From positions 280,382 through 344,381 of the forward strand of contig NZ_JACRYU010000016.1 in NCBI RefSeq assembly GCF_014333445.1: a DNA stretch of 64,000 nt, written 5' to 3'. This DNA is from Terrisporobacter mayombei (GTDB lineage Bacteria; Bacillota; Clostridia; Peptostreptococcales; Peptostreptococcaceae). Position numbers and translations under genes: made by a program. How positions within the stretch are numbered: the first letter of the stretch is position 1; every line of letters starts with the position of its first letter. Under the pieces are notes generated by a model. That model was not told the origin of the DNA. It ran no database searches and saw only the letters and a program-made list of their open reading frames with translations. Shown here piece after piece: positions 7,969-17,500 of the stretch.

Positions 7969-9246
7969 ATGTTAGATATCAAAAGGATAAGGGAAAACCT
8001 AGAAGATATTAAAAAAGCTATGGATAGAAGGGGAGAAAAAGAATTCGATCTTGATGCTGTAGTTGAATTAGATGATCAAAGAAGGGAATTATTAAAAGAG
8101 GTTGAGGCTTTAAAAAGCGAAATGAACGTTGAACAAAAGAAAATACCTCAATTAATGAAGGAAGGAAAAAAAGACGAAGCAGAAGCTGAAAAAGTTAAAC
8201 TTAAGGATCTTTCTGAAAGAATAAAGGGGTTAGATGAAAAAGTAAAAAATGTTCAAGATGAATTACAATATAGATTACTTAGAATACCGAATGTTCCAAA
8301 TGAAAATGTTCCTCAAGGAGATACTGATGAAGATAATATAGAAATCAGAAAATGGGGAGAGCCAAGAACATTTGATTTTGAATTCAAGCCTCACTGGGAT
8401 TTAGGAACTGATTTAGGAATATTAGATTTTGAAACTGCTGCTAAAATAACAGGTTCAAGATTTACTTTATACAGAGGTTTAGGTGCTAGATTAGAAAGAT
8501 CTATAATGAACTTCTTCTTAAATGAAAATACAACTGTTCAAGGATATACAGAAATGATACCGCCATTTATGGCTAATAGTAATTCATTCCTTGGAACTGG
8601 TCAATTACCTAAATTTGCTGAAGATATGTTCAAAGTAGAAGATACTGGTTACTACTTAATACCAACTTCAGAAGTACCTTTAACAAATATAGTAGCAAAC
8701 GAAATATTACCGTTTGAACAATTACCTTTAAACTTTACTGCATATACTCCATGCTTTAGATCAGAAGCAGGTTCTGCTGGTAGAGATACTAGAGGTTTAG
8801 TAAGACAACATCAATTTAATAAAGTTGAAATGGTTAAAATATGTGCACCAGAAGAATCTTACAATGAATTAGAAAAATTAACTGCTAATGCAGAACATTT
8901 ATTACAAGTATTAGGTCTTCCTTATAGAGTTGTTAGAATATGTACTGGTGATTTAGGATTTACAGCTGCATATAAATATGACTTAGAAGTATGGATGCCA
9001 AGTTACAATAGATATGTTGAAATATCTTCTTGCTCAAACTGTGAAGATTTCCAAGCTAGAAGAGCTGGTATAAGATTTAAAAGAGACAAAAATTCTAAAG
9101 CTGAATACTGTCATACATTAAATGGATCAGGTCTTGCTGTAGGTAGAACTTTTGCAGCTATACTTGAAAACTATCAACAAGCTGATGGTTCTATAGTAGT
9201 TCCAGAAGTATTAAGACCATACATGGGTGTAGATGTTATAAAATAA
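7969..9246 (+). CDS. serS: Seryl-tRNA synthetase
   Basis: 425 residues, the usual length. The N-terminal 100 residues form the long coiled-coil arm (repeated E/K-rich heptads). Class II motif 2 shows as [21 protein letters not shown] (broken here: [11 protein letters not shown], then [10 protein letters not shown]) and motif 3 as [16 protein letters not shown] near the C-terminus. It charges tRNA-Ser with serine. Strong ribosome binding site TAGGAGGAAAG. It has its own promoter and terminator and sits alone between spoIVA and the division cluster, an arrangement I would not expect from the usual order of neighbouring genes. Confidence 0.97.
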   Translation: MLDIKRIRENLEDIKKAMDRRGEKEFDLDAVVELDDQRRELLKEVEALKSEMNVEQKKIPQLMKEGKKDEAEAEKVKLKDLSERIKGLDEKVKNVQDELQYRLLRIPNVPNENVPQGDTDEDNIEIRKWGEPRTFDFEFKPHWDLGTDLGILDFETAAKITGSRFTLYRGLGARLERSIMNFFLNENTTVQGYTEMIPPFMANSNSFLGTGQLPKFAEDMFKVEDTGYYLIPTSEVPLTNIVANEILPFEQLPLNFTAYTPCFRSEAGSAGRDTRGLVRQHQFNKVEMVKICAPEESYNELEKLTANAEHLLQVLGLPYRVVRICTGDLGFTAAYKYDLEVWMPSYNRYVEISSCSNCEDFQARRAGIRFKRDKNSKAEYCHTLNGSGLAVGRTFAAILENYQQADGSIVVPEVLRPYMGVDVIK

Positions 9247-9263
9247 TTTTATATTTTACATAC

Positions 9264-9293
9264 AAAAAAGAGAGATTTTAATCTCTCTTTTTT
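9264..9293 (+). terminator. serS terminator
   Basis: Perfect 13-bp stem AAAAAAGAGAGAT / ATCTCTCTTTTTT with a TTTA loop. The A-run and U-run flanks make it usable on both strands. Confidence 0.85.
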
Positions 9294-9331
9294 ATTACAA
9301 GAAAATTTTGAGCAGGATTATTGCCTAAAAT

Positions 9332-9400
9332 GATTCCCCAATACATTGCTCAAAGGCATATTGACGCCGATATGAAGCGGCTTAAGCGAAGCAAATTTTT
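9332..9400 (+). repeat. GC-richer intergenic repeat, copy A (most diverged)
   Basis: An island of higher G+C between serS and the DUF1540 gene. Its end, CTTAAGCGAAGCAAATTTT (about 9381-9399), matches copy C at 37470-37537 at 17 of 19 positions and copy B at 14391-14460 more loosely. It can form a small hairpin GCCG / CGGC around an ATATGAAG loop. The left boundary is uncertain. Confidence 0.5.
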
Positions 9401-9444
9401 TATTATGAATATTATTATTAAGTTTATAAATTAGTTAAAATCTA

Positions 9445-9753
9445 TTATTTACATTTAAAAGTCTCACAAGAAGAAAAATTTGAATTTATATGAACATTAT
9501 CAGCTAAACAAGATTTACTTTTATTATAAATACAATTAAAAGCTTCACATATTATATCATCTGGATCAGTCTTGTTACCACAGGCAATTGCGCTTGTAAA
9601 AAGTCCTACACTGTCATCAAAGAAAGATGAACAAGTAGTTTCTGATGTGGTCATAGCAGAGCTTCCTCTTACATTAATATATCCAGCATTACAATCACCA
9701 TCATAATTATGTGCGCAGCCTCTTGCTGAGCAAGTTAATTTTCTATTAGACAT
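9445..9753 (-). CDS. Cysteine-rich DUF1540 protein, two tandem motifs
   Basis: 102 residues from the ATG at 9753, which follows AGGAGGAAGTAAT; the in-frame ATG further upstream (9780) precedes the ribosome binding site and is rejected. Two copies of the DUF1540 pattern are present: C..GCAHNYDGDCNAGYINVRG with a following T.C.SF in the first half, and CEAFNCIYNKSKSCLADNVHI with C.TFKC in the second. Such small cysteine-rich proteins are common in Clostridia and may bind metal; no function is established. It is a monocistron pointing against its neighbours. Confidence 0.8.
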   Translation of the reverse strand: MSNRKLTCSARGCAHNYDGDCNAGYINVRGSSAMTTSETTCSSFFDDSVGLFTSAIACGNKTDPDDIICEAFNCIYNKSKSCLADNVHINSNFSSCETFKCK

Positions 9754-10085
9754 ATTACTTCCTCCTAGATATTTCTTCATTTAAATATTGTTATCTAAAT
9801 ATTAAAAAATATGCATGATTAATATTAATTTCAGATTTATACATAAAATGATTTATAAATAATATTGTATTAGCATAAAGTATGTTAAGGGGTTACTGAA
9901 ATTGATAATATGATATAAAAATCGGCAGAAATTAATAATATAAAGTTAGTATTTTAAAGAAAAATAGAAAAAAATGTTTATAAGAAACAAATTAAAATAT
10001 GAGTATATCACTTATACTAAGAAGGATTTAAGCTAGTATTTAAAGAAAATATATAATTAATTATTTTTGATTTTGGGGTGATATA
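9754..10085. other. Intergenic region between the DUF1540 gene and the HlyD-like gene
   Basis: About 330 bases of very AT-rich sequence holding the divergent start regions of the two flanking genes. I see no gene, strong hairpin or convincing promoter box in it. Confidence 0.4.
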
Positions 10086-11153
10086 TTGAAAAAAATAAAG
10101 TATACTAGAGTTTTTATTTTAGGTATTTTTATATATATCTTATTTAAAGCAATTATGATTCTGATGGGTTCAAATACATCAAATTTATTATTGGAAAATG
10201 ATGTATATACATTAAAGAAAAATGTTAAAGCTCTAGTAATAAGAGATGAATATTTAGTGAAAAGTGATACTGATGGGACTTTATCTTTATCTGTATCAGA
10301 AAATGAAAAAATACATAAGTCTCAAGAGTTAGCTATTATATACAATAACAAGATAAATGAGAGTATAAATAAAGAGATTCAAACTTTGAAAGATGATATT
10401 AAAGCAATAGAAAAAGAAAATAATTCATTGAAAAAAGGAATTTTATATTCTAAAAAAGAGCAATTAAAAATTTTACAAGGCAAAGTAAAATCAAATACAA
10501 CCAGTTATTATGCTGAAAGTTCAGGGGTATTATCCTTGAAATATGATGAATATGAAGATGTATACACATATGATTCTTTAGAAAATATAACTAAAGAAGA
10601 TATAGAAAATACAAAAAATAATTTTAAAAAATCAAAAGGTGATAATGGACAAGTTGAAGAAGGGGATGTTATCTTCAGAGTTATAAATACTAATGAAATA
10701 TATATAGTATTTGTAAATAATGATGAGAAGTTGTTTAATGAAGGTGATAGTGTTAAAATTGAAATGAATAAGGAAAAAATAAATGGAGAAATATATAGAG
10801 TTTATAAAAAAGATGATTATTTTATTACAATAATTAAAATTACACAACAAAATATTGGAATTTTTGATACAAGGAATCAAGAATTTGATATAATATATAG
10901 ACAAATGGAAGCTTTAAGGATACCAAAAGACTCTATAGTGAAACAACATAAAAAAAGAGGCGTTTATGTAATAAATGAAGAAACAAAAAAGCCTGAGTTT
11001 ACAGAAATAAAAGGAAATTACTACGAAGACGATGATTATATATACATAGATTTTAGAGAAAATAAAATAAATGGTATAGATACTGTAGATTTGTATGATA
11101 GAATTATTTTAAAGCCTAACTTTATAAATAGAAGTATTAAAATAGTTAATTAG
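10086..11153 (+). CDS. HlyD-like membrane-anchored adaptor protein
   Basis: 355 residues, starting at TTG (10086) 7 bases after GGGGTGA; no nearby in-frame ATG fits better. One N-terminal membrane segment (residues 8-28) is followed by a beta region, a short coiled coil (about 95-135, rich in K, E and I), and a C-terminal barrel-like part, an arrangement like membrane fusion proteins. No transporter partner gene is adjacent. Instead it heads the yggS-sepF-yggT-ylmH-divIVA division cluster, as in related Clostridia, so an envelope or division-linked role is inferred. Confidence 0.65.
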   Translation: MKKIKYTRVFILGIFIYILFKAIMILMGSNTSNLLLENDVYTLKKNVKALVIRDEYLVKSDTDGTLSLSVSENEKIHKSQELAIIYNNKINESINKEIQTLKDDIKAIEKENNSLKKGILYSKKEQLKILQGKVKSNTTSYYAESSGVLSLKYDEYEDVYTYDSLENITKEDIENTKNNFKKSKGDNGQVEEGDVIFRVINTNEIYIVFVNNDEKLFNEGDSVKIEMNKEKINGEIYRVYKKDDYFITIIKITQQNIGIFDTRNQEFDIIYRQMEALRIPKDSIVKQHKKRGVYVINEETKKPEFTEIKGNYYEDDDYIYIDFRENKINGIDTVDLYDRIILKPNFINRSIKIVN

Positions 11154-11179
11154 TATAATTAAATAAGAAGGTGGTAATT

Positions 11180-11872
11180 ATGTCAATTAAAGAAAATATA
11201 ATGTCTATTAAAAAAGAAATTAATGATATAAAAGAAAAATGCAATAGACAAGATGAAGTTAATTTAATGGCAGTTACTAAAACTGTAGATGTAGATAAAG
11301 TTTTAGAAGCTATTGATGCAGGGATTACAGATATAGGTGAAAATAAACCTCAAGAGCTAGCGAGAAAATATGATGCCATAGGAGATAAAGTAAGATATCA
11401 CCTAATAGGAACACTTCAAACAAATAAAGTAAAGTACATAATAGATAAAGCATATATGATTCATTCATTAGATAGAATTTCATTATGCGAAGAAATTCAA
11501 AAAAGAGCTGAAAAAATAGATAAAGTTATTAACTGTTTAGTTCAAGTTAATATTTCTAAAGAAGAAAGTAAGCATGGTCTAGATAGAGAAGAAGTTATTG
11601 ATTTTGTGAGAGAAGTTTCTGAAAAATATAATAATATAAGAATTAAGGGCTTAATGACAATGGCTCCATTTATAGAAGATAAAGAGCAAATAAGAAAAGT
11701 TTTTAAAGGTCTTAAAGATTTATCTTTAGAAATTAAAGACTTAGAATTAGCAAATGTAGATATGGACACTTTATCAATGGGAATGAGTCATGATTATGTA
11801 ATTGCTATAGAAGAAGGAGCAACTATAGTAAGGGTTGGTACTTCTATTTTTGGGCCAAGAAATTATAACTAG
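11180..11872 (+). CDS. yggS: YggS-type pyridoxal phosphate homeostasis protein
   Basis: 230 residues from the ATG at 11180 (GTG at 11171 falls in the AAGGTGG ribosome binding site). The PLP-binding lysine lies in MAVTKTVDVDKV (about residue 33). IGENKPQEL, HLIGTLQTNK and the C-terminal LSMGMSHDY plus VRVGTSIFG complete the family pattern. It is a single-domain fold-type III PLP protein without known enzyme activity that buffers cellular PLP. It lies immediately upstream of sepF, the usual arrangement in Gram-positives. Confidence 0.95.
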   Translation: MSIKENIMSIKKEINDIKEKCNRQDEVNLMAVTKTVDVDKVLEAIDAGITDIGENKPQELARKYDAIGDKVRYHLIGTLQTNKVKYIIDKAYMIHSLDRISLCEEIQKRAEKIDKVINCLVQVNISKEESKHGLDREEVIDFVREVSEKYNNIRIKGLMTMAPFIEDKEQIRKVFKGLKDLSLEIKDLELANVDMDTLSMGMSHDYVIAIEEGATIVRVGTSIFGPRNYN

Positions 11873-11897
11873 TAGAAAATATAGGGAGGAATATAAA

Positions 11898-12365
11898 ATG
11901 AGTGAAGGATTTATAAAAAAATTTAAGGATTGGATGTCTGTTGAAGAAGAATATGAGGATGATGACTTCGAAGGTGAAGAGTCTGTAGAAAACATGCAAG
12001 ATGATTCAAAACTTGAGCCTGTGGCGGTGCCTTCTATAACAAAAGGTAGTAAAGTTGTAAATATACATACTAATAGTCAAATGAAAGTGGTTATTGTAGA
12101 GCCTAAAAAATATGATGATGTTACTATAATAGCAGACCATTTAAAGCAAAGAAGAGCTGTAATTGTAAATTTAGAGAGCTTAGAAGAAGATCCAGAAACT
12201 AAAAAATCTATATACTACTTCATGAGTGGAGCAGTATATATCTTAGAAGGAAGTATGCAAAAGGTTTCTAAATCCATATTTATATTAGCACCAAATAATG
12301 TTGATATTGATGCGAATATAAAAAAAGAATTAGAAAGTAAGGCATTTTTCCCTTGGCAAAAATAA
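11898..12365 (+). CDS. sepF: Cell division protein SepF
   Basis: 155 residues from the ATG at 11898, behind GGGAGGAATATAAA; an in-frame upstream ATG at 11835 overlaps yggS and is rejected. The N-terminal MSEGFIKKFKDWM amphipathic membrane-binding helix is followed by an acidic linker and the compact DUF552 domain (about residues 60-145). SepF tethers FtsZ to the membrane and supports septum formation. It is followed by yggT, ylmH and divIVA, the canonical ylm cluster. Confidence 0.96.
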   Translation: MSEGFIKKFKDWMSVEEEYEDDDFEGEESVENMQDDSKLEPVAVPSITKGSKVVNIHTNSQMKVVIVEPKKYDDVTIIADHLKQRRAVIVNLESLEEDPETKKSIYYFMSGAVYILEGSMQKVSKSIFILAPNNVDIDANIKKELESKAFFPWQK

Positions 12366-12385
12366 TAAAATAAAGGAGCAAGAGT

Positions 12386-12646
12386 ATGCAAATGATAGCT
12401 ATAGTGCTTGTCAAATTTTTGGATATATTAACTTGGATTATATTAATACAATGTTTAATGTCTTGGTTTCCAGGAGCTAGATATTCAAAGATATATGAAA
12501 TATTAAATACACTGACAGAACCTATAATGTATCCAATCAGAGAATTGTTATTTAGATATATAGATATACCTATAGATTTTTCACCAATAATAGCATTTTT
12601 CTTAATTTCAATAGTTCAAAGGCTAATAATAAGCATTGCTTGGTAA
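12386..12646 (+). CDS. yggT: YggT family membrane protein
   Basis: 86 residues with two hydrophobic segments (about 4-24 and 66-85) and the family motif LMSWFPGAR...ILNTLTEPIMYPIRELL between them. Known as YlmG in Bacillus and found next to sepF in most Firmicutes. Its function is not settled; links to division and osmotic tolerance are reported. Ribosome binding site AAAGGAGC; 20 bases after sepF. Confidence 0.92.
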   Translation: MQMIAIVLVKFLDILTWIILIQCLMSWFPGARYSKIYEILNTLTEPIMYPIRELLFRYIDIPIDFSPIIAFFLISIVQRLIISIAW

Positions 12647-12661
12647 GATAAGGTATAAAAA

Positions 12662-13447
12662 ATGGATAAATTAAAATTAACATCTTACATTAAAGATATA
12701 GAACTTAAGAATAATATGTTTAAAATTATCGATAAGGCAAATAGCTGTTTAAAAAATTATGATGTAAAATGTAGTGATTTTTTAAACCCATTTGAAGTAC
12801 AAAATGCAATAGCTATTCTAAACTACAATGATGATTTAAAATATACTGTAGATGGTGGATACGAAGAAAGTGAAAGGAAAGTACTATTTATATATCCTTT
12901 TTATATGGAATATGAAGATATTGAAGAAAATTTAAGATTTATACAAATAGAAGGAAATTTTAAATTTAAATCTATAAATCATAAGGATTATTTAGGATCT
13001 TTATTAAATTTAGGTATAAAGAGAGAAAAAATTGGAGATATAATTATACACGAAAGCTTTTGTCAAGTAATTGTAAGTAATGATATTTGTGATTTTATAG
13101 TAATGAACTTAGAAAAAGTAGCTAGAAATAATGTGAAAATAAAAGAAATTTCTAGAGAAGAACTTGTATATAATCCTCCGAATTATAAAGAGATCTCATT
13201 TACCGTATCTTCTAGTAGATTAGACTGTATAATAAGTGGATTATATAATATTTCTAGACAAGAAAGTGCTAAATTAATAAATGCTGAAAAAGTTCAAGTA
13301 AATTATGAAAAAATTACATCTTGTTCTAAGGAAATAAAGTCAGGATGTATGATTTCTGTAAGAGGAAAGGGAAGATCTCAAATAATTGATATAGGTGATC
13401 TTACTAAAAAAGGTAAAATAAAAGTTCTTGGAAGATTATTGGTATAG
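12662..13447 (+). CDS. ylmH: YlmH-type S4-domain RNA-binding protein
   Basis: 261 residues. The C-terminal part (about 180-255) is an S4 RNA-binding domain with SSSRLDCIISGLYNISRQES, and the middle region matches the YlmH RNA-binding fold. YlmH is reported to act on stalled 50S subunits in ribosome-associated quality control, alongside RqcH, which is also encoded here (31549-33318). It lies between yggT and divIVA as in other Firmicutes. The ribosome binding site is weak (ATAAGG). Confidence 0.93.
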   Translation: MDKLKLTSYIKDIELKNNMFKIIDKANSCLKNYDVKCSDFLNPFEVQNAIAILNYNDDLKYTVDGGYEESERKVLFIYPFYMEYEDIEENLRFIQIEGNFKFKSINHKDYLGSLLNLGIKREKIGDIIIHESFCQVIVSNDICDFIVMNLEKVARNNVKIKEISREELVYNPPNYKEISFTVSSSRLDCIISGLYNISRQESAKLINAEKVQVNYEKITSCSKEIKSGCMISVRGKGRSQIIDIGDLTKKGKIKVLGRLLV

Positions 13448-13459
13448 GAGGATAATAAT

Positions 13460-14005
13460 ATGATAACTCCAGTAGATATAGAAAATAAAGAGTTTAAAAA
13501 AGGCTTTAGAGGGTATAATGAAGAAGAAGTAGATGATTTTCTAGATAGTGTTAAAGAAGATTTTGAAAACCTATACAGAGAAAATCTAGATTTAAAAGAA
13601 AAATTAAAATTATATCAAGAACAAGTTAGTAGATATAAAAGTATAGAAGATACATTAAATGCAACATTAATAACAGCTCAAACAGCAGCAGAAGATACAT
13701 GTACCGCTGCTAATAAAAAAGCTAGAATTATTGTTGAAGAAGCTGAATTAAAGTCAAAGCAAATTATAGAAGACTGTAATGAAAGAATTGTAGACTTAAG
13801 AAAGGAATATGATTCTTTAGTCAAAGAATTTAAAGTATTTAGAAATAGATTTAAGTCATTAATAGAAGATGAAATGAGAAATATTGATGAAATATTTTAT
13901 GATGTAGATGAACATTGCAAGGAACCATTTAAACAAATTGACTTTATAGGAAATGAAGGAAGGGACTTTTTAGCAGAAGATGAAGCTGCATCTGCTCTTG
14001 AATAA
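13460..14005 (+). CDS. divIVA: Cell division / polarity protein DivIVA
   Basis: 181 residues. The N-terminal lipid-binding signature PVDIENKEFKKGFRGYNEEE (residues 4-23) and FLDSVKEDFENLY are typical; the rest is coiled coil through to about residue 150, with an acidic tail. The protein binds negatively curved membrane at poles and septa. Ribosome binding site AGGAGGATAATA. Last gene of the division cluster; the next transcription unit starts with its own promoter and T-box. Confidence 0.94.
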   Translation: MITPVDIENKEFKKGFRGYNEEEVDDFLDSVKEDFENLYRENLDLKEKLKLYQEQVSRYKSIEDTLNATLITAQTAAEDTCTAANKKARIIVEEAELKSKQIIEDCNERIVDLRKEYDSLVKEFKVFRNRFKSLIEDEMRNIDEIFYDVDEHCKEPFKQIDFIGNEGRDFLAEDEAASALE

Positions 14006-14033
14006 TAAAATTTTTCTTTAATAAATAATTGTA

Positions 14034-14062
14034 TTGACTGAAAACATAAGTTATTGTATACT
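14034..14062 (+). promoter_or_regulatory. SigmaA-type promoter of the ileS T-box leader
   Basis: TTGACT (14034-14039), 17-base spacer, TATACT (14057-14062). The start near 14069 lies about 20 bases before the first T-box helix. Confidence 0.75.
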
Positions 14063-14087
14063 TTAAGAATAAATTACATATTTAAAA

Positions 14088-14328
14088 GCAAGGATAGAGA
14101 GAGTAGGCTTTTGGAGATTTTACAGAGAGTTGGGAATGGTGAGAACCAATGAATTGAATAAAGTTGAAAATCACTCTTGAGCTGTAGGCTGAAAGATTTT
14201 AATCAAATAAGCTGTGCCGGTTAGTGCCGTTAAACTATAGAGTGTTATATATATTTTGAGTATATATAGAATTAGGGTGGTAACGCGATTTCAACTCGTC
14301 CCTTTTATTTAAGGGGACGAGTTTTTTT
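14088..14328 (+). promoter_or_regulatory. T-box leader of ileS (tRNA-Ile sensing)
   Basis: Recognised by the AGAGAG...GGAGATTTTACAGAGAG start, the AGGGTGGTAACGCG T-box bulge (14274-14287) and the long leader. In stem I the triplet ATC at 14170-14172, just before ACTCTTGAGC, fits an isoleucine specifier. The TGGT of the bulge would pair with the ACCA end of uncharged tRNA-Ile. Uncharged tRNA should favour the antiterminator and let transcription pass into ileS. Confidence 0.93.
14293..14328 (+). terminator. T-box terminator
   Basis: Ten-bp GC-rich stem AACTCGTCCC / GGGACGAGTT followed by a long U-run. It is the default fold, competing with the T-box antiterminator just upstream. Confidence 0.92.
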
Positions 14329-14390
14329 ATATAGAAATATATTTTATCTGATTTTTTTGATAGATTATATTTTCTAACATATTTAATCTA

Positions 14391-14460
14391 AGCAACAAAT
14401 GAAGTCGTTGTCGACGTGAAGTGTAGCGTCCATGCAACGGATTAAGAGAAGGTAATTTTT
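14391..14460 (+). repeat. GC-richer intergenic repeat, copy B, between T-box and ileS
   Basis: Seventy bases that match copy C (37470-37537) along most of their length, sharing AGCAACA, TCGTTG, TGAA, CGTC, GCAA, TTA, GAAG and AATTTT in the same order and spacing. Possible nested pairing CGTTG / CAACG and GACG / CGTC around TGAAGTGTAG. It lies downstream of the T-box terminator and upstream of ileS. Confidence 0.6.
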
Positions 14461-14598
14461 ATATTCCAAATTAGCCAAACTAGCTTAATATTAAATTCAT
14501 AAAGCTTTTAAGTATATATAAACTGGCATTATTGTCAAAAATATGGGAATAATTTAATGTTAAATTAATTAATAAATCATAATGAAAGGGTGAACTTA

Positions 14599-17500
14599 AT
14601 GGAAAAATTTAAGCCGTTAGTAGATACTTCAGTAAAAGATGCTGAAAGTAAAGTATCAGAATATTGGAAAGATATAGACGTATTAAACAGAACATTAGAA
14701 AAAGGACAAAATGATCCGAGCTTCGTATTTTACGAAGGACCTCCAACAGCAAATGGTAATCCAGGTATACACCATGTTGTTGCTAGAACTCTAAAAGACT
14801 GGGTTTGTAGATATAAAACAATGAGTGGGTATCAAGTTAAAAGAAAAGCTGGATGGGATACTCATGGATTACCAGTTGAACTTCAAGTTGAAAAAGAATT
14901 AGGTTTAACTAATAAACAACAAATAGAAGAATATGGTATAGCTGAATTCAACCAAAAGTGTAGAGAGTCAGTTTTCACTTACGAAAGTAAATGGAGAAAT
15001 ATGACTGAAAGAATGGCATACGAAGTTGATTTAGATAATCCATATATAACTTTAGATAATAATTATATAGAGTCAGTTTGGTGGATATTAGACAAATTCA
15101 ATAAAGAAGGATATTTATACGAAGGACATAAAATACTTCCATATTGCCCAAGATGTGGAACTGGTCTTGCATCACATGAGGTTGCTCAAGGATATAAAGA
15201 AGTTAAAACTAATACAGTTATAGCTAAATTCAAGAGAAAAGATGCTGAAAATGAATACTTCTTAGCTTGGACAACTACTCCTTGGACACTACCTTCAAAC
15301 GTTGCTTTAACAGTTAACGGAGAAGTAGATTACTTAAAAGTTAAAAAAGATGATGAAATATACTATGTTTCTAAACCATTAGCTAATAAAGTTTTAGGTG
15401 AAGGAACTTACGAAATATTAGAAACTATGAAAGGTGCTGAATTAGAAGGTGTTGAATACGAGCAATTAATGCCATTTGTAACAACTGATGAAAAAGCATT
15501 CTTCATAACACTTGGTGATTATGTAACAACTGAAGATGGTACAGGTATAGTTCATACTGCTCCAGCATTTGGTGAAGATGACTATAATCTAGGAAGAAAA
15601 TACAATCTACCAGTATTACAACCTGTTGATGAAAGTGGTAAATTCACTGCTACACCATGGGAAGGTAGATTTGTTATGGAAGACGGTTTAGATGTTGACA
15701 TAATAAAATGGTTAGCTAAAGAAAATAAGTTATTCTCAAAAGAAAAAGTAGAGCATAACTATCCACACTGCTGGAGATGTTCAACTCCACTTGTATACTA
15801 TGCGAAACCAAGCTGGTATATAGAAATGACAAGATTAAAAGATAAGTTAATAGAAAATAACAATGGTGTTAACTGGTATCCAAAATTCGTTGGTGAAGGA
15901 AGATTTGGTAACTGGTTAGAAAACTTAAATGACTGGGCAGTATCAAGAACAAGATACTGGGGTACTCCACTTAACGTATGGAGATGTGAATGTGGTCATA
16001 AAGAATCTGTTGGTTCTAGAGAAGAATTAGCTGCCAAAGCTGTAGAAAATATAGATCCGAAAACTGTTGAACTTCATAGACCATATGTAGATGATATACA
16101 TTTAAAATGTGATCACTGTGGAGAACAAATGACAAGAGTTACAGAAGTTATAGACTGTTGGTTTGATAGTGGTGCAATGCCATTTGCTCAACATCATTAT
16201 CCATTTGAAAATAAAGAAAACTTTGATCAACTATTCCCAGCAGATTACATCTGTGAAGGTATAGATCAAACTAGAGGATGGTTCTATTCATTACTTGCTA
16301 TATCTACATTTGTAACAGGAAAAGCTCCTTACAAAAATGTACTTGTTAATGATTTAGTTCTTGACAAAGATGGTAAGAAAATGAGTAAATCTAGAGGAAA
16401 TACTGTAGATCCATTTGAACTATTCGATAAATATGGAGCAGATGCTTTAAGATGGTACTTATTATATGTATCTCCACCATGGACTCCAATAAGATTTGAC
16501 GAATCAGGTCTTAGAGAAATACAAAGTAAGTTCATAGGAACTATAAAAAATGTATATAACTTCTTCGCATTATATGCAAATACTGATAATGTGAATCCAA
16601 CTGACTTCTTTGTTGAATACAAAGATAGACCAGAACTTGATAGATGGATATTATCAAGATTTAACAACTTAAAGAAAGAAACAGAAGAAAATCTTGAGAT
16701 ATTTGAAGTTAATAAAACTATAAGAAGTATACAAGCATTTATAAATGATGATTTATCTAACTGGTATATAAGACGTTCTAGAAGAAGATTCTGGGCTACA
16801 GAATTAACAGAAGATAAAAAGGCAGTATACAACACAACTTATGAATTATTAACTGAATTATGTAGAATGATAGCTCCGTTTGCTCCTTATTTATCAGAAG
16901 AGATATATAGAAACTTAACTAATGAAGAATCAGTACACTTAGCTAGCTATCCAAGAGCTAATAAAGAATTAATAGATTTAGAGTTAGAAGATAAAATGGA
17001 AATAACTAAGACATTAGTTACTTTAGGTAGAGCATCTAGAGAAGAAAGTAAAATAAAAGTTCGTCAACCAATACAAAAAGTTTTAGTTGATGGAAAATAT
17101 AAAGAAAGAATAAGTGACGTTGTAGATTTAATAAAAGAAGAATTAAATGTTAAAGAAGTTGTATTTGCTGATGATTTAAGTGAATATATGAACTACAGCT
17201 TAAAGCCAAACTTCAAAGTTTTAGGTAAAGTTCTTGGAGCAAAAATGAAATTCTTTGCAGGAGCTTTAGCTAAATTAAGTGCTAATGAAGTAGTACCTAA
17301 ATTAGAAGCTGGTGAAAAGGTAAGTGTTGATTTAGATGGTGAAGCATTTGAATTTGGTAAAGATGATGTATTAATAAATATATCTTCTAAGGAAGGTTTC
17401 GATGTATGTATGGAAAATAACATATTCGTAATATTAGATACTCATTTAACTGAAGAATTAATCCAAGAAGGATATGCAAGAGAATTTATATCTAAAGTTC

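Noticed and set aside
9754..9780. Nine-residue N-terminal extension of the DUF1540 protein
   Set aside because: The upstream ATG precedes the AGGAGGAAG ribosome binding site that correctly spaces the ATG at 9753.
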